From assembly GCF_000001635.26 (NCBI RefSeq), contig NC_000075.6:106081054-106145053 (forward strand): 64,000 nucleotides of DNA. The letters run 5' to 3'. The first letter of the stretch is position 1. The number at the start of each line of letters is the position of its first letter. Both the position numbers and the translations under genes were made by a program. Positions 1-9,673 of the stretch are shown one piece after another. The stretch is from Mus musculus (taxonomy: Eukaryota > Chordata > Mammalia > Rodentia > Muridae). The notes below the pieces were generated by a model that had not been told where the DNA came from, did not search any database, and saw nothing but the letters and a program-made list of their open reading frames with translations.

Positions 1-140
1 TATGCGTGTGCCACAGCAGACGCATGGAGGTCAGAGGACAGCTCCATAGTCACTTCTCCTCTTCCGCCTTCATGTGTGTTCACCAGACTCACAACACTGG
101 ATGGCAAATCCCTTTAACCACCAAGCCATCTTGTTAGCCC
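1..140 (-). repeat. B3 SINE (B2 family), minus strand
   Basis: Read on the minus strand this begins GGGCTAACAAGATGGCTTGG, the tRNA-like head of B3, and ends in the GTCCTCTGACCTCCATGCG tail typical of B3. The 3' tail is cut by the window edge. It is diverged, so it is an old copy. Confidence 0.75.
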
Positions 141-402
141 AAGGATGGAACTCTTGAACAATCATGAAAACAAATGAAGAAATTAAAACTTTAGAACTAG
201 AAACTATTGTAACTAGTGTAGCCACTAGCCACGTATGGTCACTGAGCTCTGGGAACACAGCTAGTGTGAAGGAGAAATGGGACTCTCTGCCTTTTACTGG
301 CCTTTTATACTCAAGTGATCAAATAGTCACACTAGACTATGAATAGACATCTCAAATAGTCACAGGCAGCTAGTAGCCACTATGTCTAAAATAAGACATC
401 TC

Positions 403-581
403 ATTCACCCAGGGGTGTCACCACCGACTGTGGGATGGGCCCACCCACATCAGCCATCAATCAAGAAAATATATCACGAGCTTGCCTGTAGGCTGATCTG
501 GTAGCAACATTTCTCAACTGAGATTCCCTCTCCCAAAATGACTGTAACTTGTGTCAAGTTGACATAAAACTGACCAGCACA
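403..581 (-). mobile_element. ERVL/MaLR-type LTR fragment
   Basis: This contains the sequence blocks CATCAATCAAGAAAATAT, GCTTGCCTGTAGGC and GTGTCAAGTTGACATAAAAC, ending in CAGCACA. The same ordered blocks occur in the fuller copies at 16,332 and 25,868. Only the LTR 5' part (minus-strand sense) survives here. The subfamily is not assigned. Confidence 0.6.
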
Positions 582-867
582 GCATCTCACTGGCATTCCT
601 TCAAAGAGCTACACAGAGCCCAGCCCTTCCAACATCCAACCCATAAAACTTCTATTATAAGTCCATACTGTAGAAAGCAAAGACCCGAGACAAGCGGAAA
701 CAGAGAACGGCTGTGGAGAACTTGGTAAAAATCCAAGGACGTCAAATCCCTGCATCTCTTCTGGAGTCCTGGGATATATCTTGTAGAAGTTTGCCTTGAC
801 TTTGGCCATAAAGCCAAGTGGAGTCTGACTGTAGAAGGTTTCTGCCCCTGTGATAGCAAATCTTGGT
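582..867 (-). other. Unassigned segment with a protein-like open frame
   Basis: The minus strand from about 866 to 609 is open for about 86 codons. It begins with residues like FAITGAETFYSQTPLGF and runs through KVKANFYKIYPRTPEEMQ to a stop. The composition looks more like a protein than the repeat-derived frames elsewhere. The segment is not obviously a known repeat and lies between two LTR remnants. I do not recognise a family. It may be a pseudogene fragment, a lone exon or chance. Confidence 0.2.
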
Positions 868-868
868 T

Positions 869-1022
869 GTCAACCTGACGACACCTAAAATCAGCTAAAA
901 CCAAGAACCTGGGCATGCCCTAAGGGATTTTCTTGATTAGATAATTTGAGGTAAGGAGACTCACCCTAAATCTGGGCCAAACCTTCTGGCAGCAGCCCAT
1001 CTAGAAGGATGTGGAAGAAGGA
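869..1022 (+). mobile_element. ERVL-like LTR remnant
   Basis: It opens with GGTTGTCAACCTGACGACAC and continues through TTCTTGATTAGATAATTTGAG and AATCTGGGCCAAACCTTCTG. The same order of blocks is seen in the longer copy at 43,155. It is truncated at the 3' side. Confidence 0.5.
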
Positions 1023-1044
1023 AGCTTCAGGCCGCTGCCAAACA

Positions 1045-1375
1045 GGCTGGGGGCACGACTCAAGTCAGTAAATTGTTTGCAACCATAAGGTCCTGAGTTC
1101 ACATGGGGTAGACATGGGGTGCAGCAGTGCACACCTGTAAACCCAGCCCGAGCGAGGAGCCAGAGACCGGTGGGTCCCTGGAGTACGCTGGCCGACCGGC
1201 CTACCCAAAGCAAGCTCTGGCTTCAGTGAGAGACCCTGACTCAAAAAATAAGGTAGACAGTGACTGAAGAAGACACACCTCTAACGTCTGCACGCACATA
1301 CATGTGCACAAGCACCCCAAAGCACACATGAACACACCTATATGTACACCGTGGGAACATACCCCTATGCACATA
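1045..1375 (+). repeat. B4 SINE (ID-B1 fusion)
   Basis: A tRNA-like head with the box GTCCTGAGTTCACATGG is followed by a B1-like body with GCACACCTGTAAACCCAGC and GTGAGAGACCCTGACTCAAA. It ends in a degenerate CA-rich tail with ATACATGTGCACAAGCACC. This order of parts is the B4A arrangement. Confidence 0.75.
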
Positions 1376-1673
1376 AAGACTACCAAAAAATTACAGAAGC
1401 GTCACTAGCGTTGGGCAAAAGTACCCACCTCGTGATGACAAACACCTCAGAGCAGCTCTGTCGTGGAGACAAAGCAGAGCATGCAACTCTTCCAAAGCCC
1501 TAGAACACCAGCTTCTTAAAGCCTGGCAATACATTATGACACATGAGGCTTTCAATACATCTGTTTGTCTTACCACTTGGGGGTTAAGTTTTTTTTTTAT
1601 ATAAAATTGAGTACCCTCCCCCACTTAATGCTTCCAGACTCCAAGGAAATTCTCCTTCGAGGAGTAGATTCCT
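1376..1673. other. Unique sequence, no gene seen
   Basis: There is no recognisable repeat apart from a T-run near 1590. The open frames are short and have no family resemblance. Confidence 0.4.
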
Positions 1674-1724
1674 TATGATGATGGTGGTGATGATGATGGT
1701 GGTGGTGATAATGATGATGATGAT
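1674..1724. repeat. (ATG/TGG)n microsatellite
   Basis: Imperfect trinucleotide run of GATGATGGTGGTGATGATG type, about 50 bp. Confidence 0.9.
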
Positions 1725-2028
1725 GCTCTCATTGGGTTTCCTCTTAAGGCTGTCACTCCCACCAACTCCCTGGCAAGCAAGCATTTGGACTTTTAAAAGT
1801 TTTCATGTATTACCAATCCTCTGTGACTTGACGAAGCCCAAACCAGCTGCAAGGGAGATGATCAACCAAAATGTCTTCCAAGTTCCCATGATAGATGTGA
1901 TCCTAGAGAGAAAAGAAAAGAAAGAGACCTTGTCATTTAAAAGTATGTCTGCATTTAAAATGAGTGTATCAGGTTGTATGCACGTTAGACCTCAGTTCTA
2001 CTGAAAAAAAAATGTTTAAAAGACAGGA
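1725..2028. other. Unique sequence, no gene seen
   Basis: The plus strand carries an open frame that starts inside the adjacent microsatellite (poly-Met/Val). This is repeat-driven rather than coding. No repeat family is recognised. Confidence 0.4.
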
Positions 2029-2191
2029 TTTCATGTAGTTGGGTATGAGCATGTAGCCTGTAACCCCAACGTCACCACAGAGGAGGGAAGGAAGAGAGAG
2101 CGACGCTGAAGGCTCGTAGCCCAGCCAGTCTAGCTAAAATGGCAAGTGTCAGGTCATTGAGAGACCTTATCTCAAAAAAAAAAAAAATGTT

Positions 2192-2724
2192 GAAGGGCGA
2201 GCAAGAGAGTTCAGTGGGCAAAGCTACTTGTTCCCAAGCTGTCTTAGTTAGGGTTTACTGCTGTGAACAGACACCATGACCAAGGCAACTCTTATAAAAA
2301 CAACATTTAATTGGGGCTGGCTTACAGGTTCAGAGGTTCAGTCCATTATCATCAAGGTGGGAGCATGGCACTATCCAGGCAGGCATGGCACAGGCAGAGC
2401 TGAGAGTTCTACATCTTTATCCAAAGGCTGCTAGTGGAAGACTGACTTCCAGGCAACTGGGGTGAGAGTCTTAAGCCCACACCCACAGTGACACATCTAT
2501 TCCAATCAGGTCACACCTATTCCAACCAGGACACACATCCAGATGGTGCCACTCCCTGGTCCAAGAATATACAAACCATCACACAAGCCCAACAACCTGA
2601 GTTCAATCCTTGAAACCCACATTACAGAGAGATAAAACCAACACTTGCAAGTTGTCCTCTGACTGCCACAGTTGCACTATAGCATAGTGCATATGACAAG
2701 CACATACACACTAAATAAGTAATG
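2192..2724 (+). repeat. B3 SINE split by a MaLR LTR
   Basis: The head (GGGCGAGCAAGAGAGTTCAG) lies at 2196-2239. The body resumes at 2589 with CCAACAACCTGAGTTCAATC and ends with TTGTCCTCTGACTGCCACAG plus a CA-type tail. AATGT occurs at both outer borders and may be a short remnant of the target-site duplication. Confidence 0.7.
2240..2583 (-). mobile_element. MaLR (MT/ORR1-type) solo LTR
   Basis: A 344 bp element with TG...CA ends. On the plus strand it starts TGTCTTAGTTAGGGTTTAC and ends ACAAACCATCACA. It is flanked by a perfect 5 bp duplication CAAGC (2235-2239 and 2584-2588), which is the duplication size expected of MaLR LTRs. There is no internal retroviral sequence, so it is a solo LTR. 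Confidence 0.85.
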
Positions 2725-2830
2725 TGGAAATATGATTGAAGAAGACACGCTCACATCAGCCTCTGTCCTCTATACATGTCTATGTAGGCACGTACACCCA
2801 ACACAACTCACACATACATGTAAAATTATA

Positions 2831-2874
2831 ATGATGGTGGTGATGGTGGTGGTGGTGGTGGTGATGATGATGAT
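2831..2874. repeat. (TGG/TGA)n microsatellite
   Basis: Trinucleotide run directly after the B4 tail, probably grown from it. Confidence 0.9.
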
Positions 2875-3399
2875 AAACCTTGACACATTGCTTCAATTGT
2901 GTAAAAAAAAATGCCCCCATTAGTCTGATCAGGAAGAATTCTGTAAACACTGGAGTGTACACACCTCAGACTTGCTGTTGATAGCTGTGCAGATGTGGTG
3001 TGTGGATGTGGGAGGCCTATGGGGAGGGAGCAGAACTCCCACTTCGCACACTGAATTCATTTGGTGGAACATAAACATTTCTGGGTGATTTTACTTGTAT
3101 TTTTATACAAGAGTTAGATGACCCGATAAACATTTGCAGCATCCAGAATTTGTCTAAAATCTTAGAGGACATCTGCCTGGTAAAAATCAGCTTAGCCAGA
3201 ACATATTTTATATTCCCTGGAAGGAACACAAAATAACCTCTTCCCCTGAGCTTGGACCTATGTCCAACGGCATCCATAAAAGTTATCAAGTCTGGAGTCT
3301 ATTCTTCTTTGACTGTAAGAAGAGTGCAGTGACCACGTGGGATGTGAGTCTCCAAGCAGAGAAGGTGACACCTCACCTTTCTGCTCTTAGCCCATCAAT
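2875..3399. other. Unique sequence, no gene seen
   Basis: No known repeat is recognised. A 90-codon minus-strand frame at 3017-3289 has no family resemblance. Confidence 0.4.
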
Positions 3400-3541
3400 C
3401 TCACAACCATAGAATTCTGCTTCCAGAGTTTCAATCACAAATCCACTAAATAGTGCATCTTAGGCAAATTGTATTTCTTCTCTGTGCCTTAGTTTCCCCA
3501 ATAGCACCTACTCATAGTGTTGTAATCAAGATTGAGTGAGT
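3400..3541 (+). repeat. MIR SINE
   Basis: It contains the MIR core and tail boxes TTCTCTGTGCCTTAGTTTCC and ACCTACTCATAGTGTTGT followed by AAGATTGAGTGAG. This is a mammal-wide, pre-rodent insertion. Confidence 0.75.
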
Positions 3542-3691
3542 CCATCCTTATTTTAAAAAAAAATTTAAGCCATGAAAATGGCAAAGAAAGTTAAGCCGGA
3601 ATAAGTTCATGACACACCCTCACATCTGTAATAACATGTGACATTTCATTCCTAACACACAGGAAGCCAGGGGAAAGGAGCAGAGATCTTG

Positions 3692-3865
3692 GCCAGCCTG
3701 GGCTAACAGCAAACCCTTGTCTCAAAATAAGGAAATAATTAACCATCCACAAGTTGTTAAGACAGAAAAGTGGTCAGGAGTGAGATCTTGTGGAAGGGAG
3801 AAAGGGAGGGAGGACAGAAGGAGGGAGGGAGGGACAGAGGGAGAGAGGGAAGAAGGAAGGAAAGA
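3692..3865 (+). repeat. B1 3' fragment and purine-rich run
   Basis: GGCCAGCCTGGGCTAACAGC with CCTTGTCTCAAAATAAGG resembles the end of an old B1. From about 3797 a (GGGA/GGAA)n-type purine run follows. Confidence 0.5.
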
Positions 3866-4335
3866 AAATAAAAAGCTATACTTCAATAGTTTTAATTCTG
3901 GAGCTAATAAATTTATATGTAAAATAAAACCTTCCAAGAAGGCATCTACATGTTCATATCCCATTATGTCCCTCTTATTACAAATAGAAACATTTTTGGA
4001 TAATTGTAAATAAAGTTTAATTAGCAAGTCAACATTTATAAACATTTGACAGCTGTGCATATGTGTGTTGAAAGTCTCATCTATACATTAATGACTTTAT
4101 TTATATTATATGTACTATTTCAGGAAGCTGTTTAAGTCTGATAGTTTGCATTTAAACAGGCAGTGTCCACCATGGAATCAGGATATAAAACCAGTAAAAG
4201 AAGTGTGATTGGTTTGGGAAAGCAAAGGCTATTGAGTCTAATAACAACTAAGGTATTGCAGAGGAGAAAGACTTCTCTCAAAGCATGTTAAAAAGTTGAC
4301 TCACATGAACCCACTGCACCTCAGGTGATCTGGCC
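3866..4335. other. AT-rich unique sequence, no gene seen
   Basis: The frames spanning this stretch begin in the neighbouring purine run and are not coding. Confidence 0.35.
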
Positions 4336-4495
4336 AAGACTCGGGAGCTGGAGAGTTGGCTCAGCATCAGAGAGAAGCCATGTGTAACTCCAGTCCCCGG
4401 GGATCTGACAGTCTCTTCTGGCTCCCATGGTACCACACATACATAATGCACTGACATGCATGCAGACAAAGTGCCCACGGCACAGAAAAATAAAG
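4336..4495 (+). repeat. B2-family SINE, internally deleted
   Basis: The head GAGCTGGAGAGTTGGCTCAGC is recognisable. The middle is missing and the 3' part resumes at TGTAACTCCAGTCCCCGGGG, followed by CATGCATGCAGACAAAG. Confidence 0.65.
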
Positions 4496-5062
4496 AGTCT
4501 GAGTGTGCCACATGGGCTGATAATGTGCCCCACAAATGCCACAGATTGACAAAACCCCAGTATCATGCATGAGAAACCTCTTTAAGTTGTTGGTTGGGCT
4601 ATCCAAGTGGTTCCTAAAGCTATCAATATTGTCTATTGCTGTTGCCTGCAGGTGCTCCCCCAAGGTTAAAGGTAGGTCTAATTACTAAAGACACCACACA
4701 GGTCTGAACACAGAACTCAGGAGATTCTAGCTGAATCTGACCTGAAAGCCTGCTGTCCCGCTTCCAGAATACCAGAAGGTTCTGCACAAGCTGCCAAGGG
4801 GGATAAACAAACAATAATAGTCCTGCACAATCATGATGTCTACGAACTACGACAGTGACATGGCTGGACATCCCTAAAGATACAAGAGTGGCACTCATAT
4901 ATTGGCAGTAACCAACAACCATCTAATTGGACTTAAGATCCACTTAACAGAAAGGAAGCCATGCCTGAAACTAGAAACCTAGTCAACCTAGCCATGGGTC
5001 TTAGACTTAGATACCACTTTTCTAGACTAGCATAATTCTTAACTGCATTCTGAAACCTATCC

Positions 5063-5280
5063 CTTTTTTTGGTTGGTTGACTGGGTTGTTTGTTTGTTTG
5101 TTTGTTTGTTTGTTTGTTTGTTTGTTTTTCGAGACAGGGTTTCTCTGTGTAGCAGCCCTGCCTGTCCTGGAACTCACTCTGTAGACCAGGCTGGCCTCGA
5201 ACTCAGAAATCCACCTGCTTCTGCCTCTGCCTCTGCCACCCAAGTGCTGGGATAAAAGGTGTGCGCCACCACTGCCCGGC
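5063..5280 (-). repeat. B1 SINE with (TTTG)n tail, inside L1
   Basis: Full B1 on the minus strand, with CGAGACAGGGTTTCTCTGTG, GACCAGGCTGGCCTCGAACTC and the head GCCGGGCAGTGGTGGCGCAC (reverse). The poly(A) tail has become (TTTG)n at about 5088-5126. It is flanked by a perfect 13 bp duplication, CTGAAACCTATCC, at 5050-5062 and 5281-5293. The CTGCCTCTGCCTCTG box is slightly expanded. Confidence 0.95.
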
Positions 5281-5772
5281 CTGAAACCTATCCTTATAGC
5301 CGCAGATAACCATAGCTTTCACCCCACACCAAAGAAGCTTCTCTTTACAGCATATGTCGACTGTTACACAAGTCATTGCAGAAAACCACATAAAACAAAG
5401 GCCAGCTGATCACGGGATGTCAGCTACACATCTACACCTCAACTCCTGCTCCTAAGGCTCAGGCAGCATCACGGAAGAGAAAACAGAGAGATTATAAGAT
5501 CCAGAGAAACAAGAAGTCTGCTGAGAGACTATGTCTCCTAGAAATAACACGGAAGCACCCATGATACCTCACCAATATGGCCACCTAAACAAGACCTGAG
5601 CAAAGACTACAGGGAACTCGTTACTGCTGAATTAGTTCCTACCAGGGACGAGCCCCTGATCGGGTACCAAATACAAAGTGAGCCCCTGATTGGCTATCCA
5701 GTACAAAGTGATCAGCCCTGAAATCATTTATACAAGTAACACTAAGCATACTTAGTAGGTTGTATTTATATA

Positions 5773-5774
<2 letters not shown>

Positions 5775-5806
<32 letters not shown>

Positions 5807-5822
5807 TGTGTGTGTGTGTGTA
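5775..5822. repeat. (TG)n microsatellite
   Basis: About 48 bp of TG with one TA interruption, within the L1 3' region. Confidence 0.95.
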
Positions 5823-5979
5823 ACCTGTGTAACTTGTGTAATGTGTGTAACAGTAATAAAGAAAGGGGGACCATTAATTTGAAAGGGAGTAAGGGTGAAC
5901 TTGCAAGGGGTTAGACGGAGGAAAGAGAAGAAGGGATGTTATGTTATATTATAATTAAAATGTTAACAGAAATCCCTCA

Positions 5980-6300
5980 ATATTTCACCAAGGGTGGGGA
6001 GGGGCTTACAAGGCCCCGCCCCTCGCTGAAGGACTATTGACAGTTAGCGGTTGCTGAGGGTGGGGGTGTCATTTTCTTCGGTGGTGTAGCCCCTGAAAAG
6101 CAGCAGTAAAGAAGCTCCCGCTTGTGCTCACGCAAGCAGCCTTAATCAACTCAGTGGGTCACACACAGACGTGAACGTAGGCAGGGACCTGGGAGAACAG
6201 TGGAAGGGGTGGGGGTATGAGGAGGTGGGTAAAAATAACTGGCGTTCATATATACATGTATGAAACTGTCAACAAATAAATAAAACTTTGAAAACAATCT
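5980..6300 (+). mobile_element. Second L1 3'-end fragment
   Basis: AGGCCCCGCCCCTCGCTGAAGG, TCAGTGGGTCACACACAGAC and the end GAAACTGTCAACAAATAAAT resemble another rodent L1 3' UTR. The order differs from the preceding fragment, so it is probably a separate or rearranged copy. Confidence 0.45.
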
Positions 6301-6324
6301 ACTTTTTTTATTATTGTTGTTTTT

Positions 6325-6383
6325 TTACAGTGCAGAGGACTGAACCCAGAGTCTTGAGCTATACCCCAACCTGGCAAACCTGG
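6325..6383 (-). repeat. ID-like SINE fragment
   Basis: GAGGACTGAACCCAGAGTCT followed by GAGCTATACCCCAACC is the reverse complement of the ID/tRNA-type A-B box region. Confidence 0.4.
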
Positions 6384-6397
6384 CAGCAACCAATCTT

Positions 6398-6521
6398 TTC
6401 TTTGGTTTGTTTTGAGCCAGGGTCTCAGTTTGGCCTCCAACTCAGAGATCTGCTTGCCTCTGCCTCTGCCTCTGCCTCCCAAGTGCTGGGGTTAAATCTA
6501 TGTACCGCCATGCCCTGCTGA
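6398..6521 (-). repeat. B1 SINE
   Basis: B1 on the minus strand with GAGCCAGGGTCTCAGTTTGG and CTCCCAAGTGCTGGGGTTAA. It is flanked by a perfect 14 bp duplication CAGCAACCAATCTT at 6384-6397 and 6522-6535. Its internal box reads TCTGCC repeated four times. Confidence 0.9.
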
Positions 6522-6711
6522 CAGCAACCAATCTTGAGAGAGTGGAAATTAAACCAGCTGAATGAATTAAACCAAACAAAATAAATTAAGTTACACAAAA
6601 TGAGAGACTTCTTTATTGACGGATAAGCAAGTAACCAACTCCCCATCCACTGAGCTTCATCCTCAATGCAGCAATCTACTTCTAAGAATCAGTCAATCAA
6701 AAACTTAGTTT

Positions 6712-6860
6712 GTTGGCCTCAGTGGTTAAGAGCACTTGCTGCTCTTGCAGAGGACTTGAATTCAGTTCCCAGCACCCACACCGAGTGGCTTCTGACCATC
6801 TGTGACTCCAGCTCTAGGGGATCCTATGTCTTTAGTCTCCACAGGTACCAGAACTCACAT

Positions 6861-6910
<50 letters not shown>
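6712..6910 (+). repeat. B2-family SINE with (CA)n tail
   Basis: TTAAGAGCACTTGCTGCTCT, CAGTTCCCAGCACCCACACC and CCAGAACTCACATGTACACAC identify a B2. The tail carries a pure (CA)n run at 6863-6910. Confidence 0.85.
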
Positions 6911-6912
<2 letters not shown>

Positions 6913-7052
6913 TTTGGGGGTGTGTGTGTGAAGAGAATTAAAATAGCTTTTAAATTATTTTGCAACCACCACTAGAACAAATGACTCCACTAGACACATC
7001 AAAGGATGCTAACACCATTGGATAAAGTTTTGTTGAAACACAAGATGATAAC

Positions 7053-7402
7053 TGTGGTGGTTTGAAAGAGATGTTCCCACAAATCCTGGGCATTTCAATA
7101 GTTGGTCCCAGTTGGAGTTGGGGCTGTGTGGGGAAGATTGGTGGAGGTAGAGTGTCACTGGGTGCAGGCTTTGAGGTTTCAAGGGACATCCGCCATTCCC
7201 AGCGTGCGCTCTCTGCCTGTTTGTGGCTGTGCACACTTAGCTCTCACCTGTTCTTGCCCCACCCCCTACCCCTCCCCCAATGCCTTTGCTCCGCCATCGT
7301 GGACTCTGACCCTCTAAAACCATAAGCCCAATTAAACCCTTTCTTTTATAAGCTGCCTTGATCATGGTGTTTTGTCACTGCAAGAGAAAATTAACCAAGA
7401 CA
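7053..7402 (+). mobile_element. MaLR (MT/ORR1-type) solo LTR
   Basis: A 350 bp element starting TGTGGTGGTTTGAAAGAG and ending TTAACCAAGACA. Internal blocks include GGGCTTTGAGG-like CAGGCTTTGAGGTTTCAAGG, CAATTAAACCCTTTC and TGATCATGGTGTTTTGTCAC. The flanks ATAAC and ATAAT agree in 4 of 5 bases, as expected for a 5 bp duplication. Confidence 0.85.
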
Positions 7403-8410
7403 ATAATACAATCCTCAAAATATCTCTTTTTAAACAGTTACAATGGACAAAGCAAATCACCTTTGTAACGCAGAAACCATTACAGGCAGACAATCAAACG
7501 GTAACTTCAATGAAGAAGGATGCGGCAACATTATGTTCCTCCTGGAACTGTGCGTGAGTAGCCTCACCACTCCTTAGATTTCAAGCTCCCAAGAAGCTCA
7601 TCGTGGGGAGATAATTGCATAAACCACAATTTAAGGGCAGCCTGAAAACTAATGGCTTGTGTTCCTCAAAGATATTCATATGCTGAAAGACTGAAAATGT
7701 TAAATAAACAATCGCAGTGTTGAGTATGTGTGTATGTGTGTGAGCATGTGTGGGTGTGTGGGTGCAGTGTGTGCACATGTGTGAGAGAGAGGGGGGACTA
7801 GAGCAGTCAAAATTCAGCTTCAAAATACTTGGACAAACTGTACAGTGCAAATGGACACAATTAGTTTAGCATTTTCTCCCATTTTCTTTCTGCCGGTTTT
7901 TATCCTTGGATAATGGCGTACTCTCCCTCTCTCCTCACGTTCATGGGCTTAACATAAGCACTGGATCTGGAACTTTCTTACCACGTGGACTTTGCAGTGT
8001 TATACCTCTGGATTGTGAGCTCCGGAAAGTGAATGATTGGAGCTGTGAGGAGGTTCGTGTGCACACATCACACTAGAACCCAACTGGTCTGTTTGGCAGT
8101 AAGAATGAACCTAAAGTTCAGCCTACAACGATCGCACAAACACTAACATTCACTTCCTGTGCCCATTCTCAAAGCTTGGCTTAGACATAAATACAACTTT
8201 GTTGTAAAACATTTGAGGGAAGCTGTGTCAAACATTTCAATGACAATTAATGGCTCCTTAGACTCCAAAAGTCAACAAGATGTAGAGCATTCCACCAGCA
8301 AGCGGGGAGGAGAGGCCAGCATAGCTCTCTCTGGAGCAATAAGTACGCCCTGATTCCCACCGTGTGCCAACCACCCGTGGTAATCCAAAGACTACCGCAC
8401 AACTGGTGAA
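7403..8410. other. Mostly unique sequence, no gene seen
   Basis: It contains a degenerate TG-rich run at about 7724-7770. No exon or known repeat is otherwise recognised. Confidence 0.4.
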
Positions 8411-8424
8411 GAGTTTAAACTTTT

Positions 8425-8591
8425 TTAAGAGATTTATTTAATGTATGTGAGTATACTGTCACTCTTTAGACACACCAGAAGAGGGCATTGGATCCCATTA
8501 TAGATGGTTGTGAGCCACTATGTGGGAATTGAACTCAGGATCTCTGGAAGAGCATTCAGTGCTCTTAACCACTGAGCCATCTCTCCATCCT
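8425..8591 (-). repeat. B2 SINE
   Basis: B2 on the minus strand with CCAGAAGAGGGCATTGGATC and the end TAACCACTGAGCCATCTCTCC. It is flanked by a 14 bp duplication GAGTTTAAACTTTT at 8411-8424 and 8592-8605. Confidence 0.95.
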
Positions 8592-8605
8592 GAGTTTAAA
8601 CTTTT

Positions 8606-9395
8606 GGAATGGACTGGACCACTTGTAACTGGCCGAGGTCTTCTCCACATGCTGACTTATCTAAGTCCCTGTGATTCAGACATCAGTTGGGCCATTTGCT
8701 GAAAGTGACATCGGCATCATGGCCAAGTAGAGGTGTCCCCAGCTCACCTCCACACATAAAAATGACCAGAATGATAAATTAGCACTTCCATTTTGATCTC
8801 AGTGACTATGCTGGGGTTACAGCCAAGGGAATGGCAGAAGTTCCAGAACACAGAGGTTCAAGACGGTCACTTAGAGACAGGAGTGAGCACCTCGATTCTA
8901 CACCCTGTTTTCCTAGTCAAAATGAACTTAAATGAGGACACACCTCTCCGTATGGGAAAAAGTATGGAAGCCCACAGTGGCCCTAAGCATTGCCCAGGCA
9001 TCTGTGGCCTTTGTCACTGGAGAACACTGTAGTCCACAGAGGCCTTCAGCAGCTTGGGAGGCAGCCTAAGGGTCTCATAGCTACCACTACTCCAGGGAAG
9101 GAGCCTACATTGTATTCTGCCATCCATCTGGGACCCAAGCTGCTATTGTCTGCATCGCCTTGAAGTTGAAGCTACTGCTAGAATGTGTCCTGGCTCAGGG
9201 AACATTAGTTAACTACACCTCTGTCACCGAGCCTCTGTCATCATTGTGCCATGCTCACACACGTGGTCGTGCACCATCCCCATGCCAACCTACCTATTAT
9301 GAGCCCATGCTCCCTGGGGACAATAAGTTACTGCCTCCTTCCCAGCCACTTGGTATTGGACCCTGCTCTCCACTACTCAGAACCTAGGCCTGTAA
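8606..9395. other. Unique sequence, no gene seen
   Basis: There are several 60-80 codon frames on the plus strand but none has domain-like features, and no repeat family is recognised. Confidence 0.4.
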
Positions 9396-9512
9396 GAAGG
9401 ACGTGACAGTACATACCTGTTACCCCAGCTCTTGAAGATACGAGGCAAGGAATTCAAGGCCAGCCTGGGCTACATAATAAATTTGAAGCCAGCCTGGACT
9501 ACCTAAGGCCAG
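9396..9512 (+). repeat. Old B1-family fragment
   Basis: TACATACCTGTTACCCCAGC and AATTCAAGGCCAGCCTGGGC are B1-like. The piece AAGCCAGCCTGGACTACC repeats the same box, so the copy carries a partial internal duplication. Confidence 0.5.
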
Positions 9513-9603
9513 AAAGGGGTGGGAAAGAAAAAGGGGGAAGGAGAAAGAACCTAGGTGTAAAAGAGCAGTAATGTCTTCCCAGTGCCAGATCACCATAGTG
9601 TCC

Positions 9604-9673
9604 TGATGGTGGTGATGGTGATGGTGATGGTGATGGTGATGGTGATGGTGATGGTGATAATAATGATGATGAT
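9604..9673. repeat. (TGATGG)n microsatellite
   Basis: About 70 bp of GATGGT units ending in GATGATGAT. It explains the poly-His frame on the minus strand. Confidence 0.95.

Larger units (their letters stand above)
2029..2815 (+). repeat. B4 SINE split by a B3 insertion
   Basis: The B1-like half lies at about 2029-2191 (GTAGCCTGTAACCCCAACG, then GAGAGACCTTATCTCAAAAA). The typical B4 tail resumes at about 2725 with GATTGAAGAAGACACGCTC and a CA-rich end. The tail closely matches the tail of the intact B4 at 1045, which shows that the 2192-2724 block was inserted into it. Confidence 0.6.
4920..5965 (+). mobile_element. L1 3'-region fragment (Lx-like), interrupted by a B1
   Basis: The blocks include CACACCAAAGAAGCTTCTCT, GTCTGCTGAGAGACTATGTC, CCTAAACAAGACCTGAGCAA and GGTTGTATTTATATATTTGTG, ending in AAGAAAGGGGGACCATTAAT and ATTATAATTAAAATG. 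They match the order of an old rodent L1 3' end as I remember it. No ORF2 coding sequence remains. The start is uncertain because the 5' part is diverged. Confidence 0.55.
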
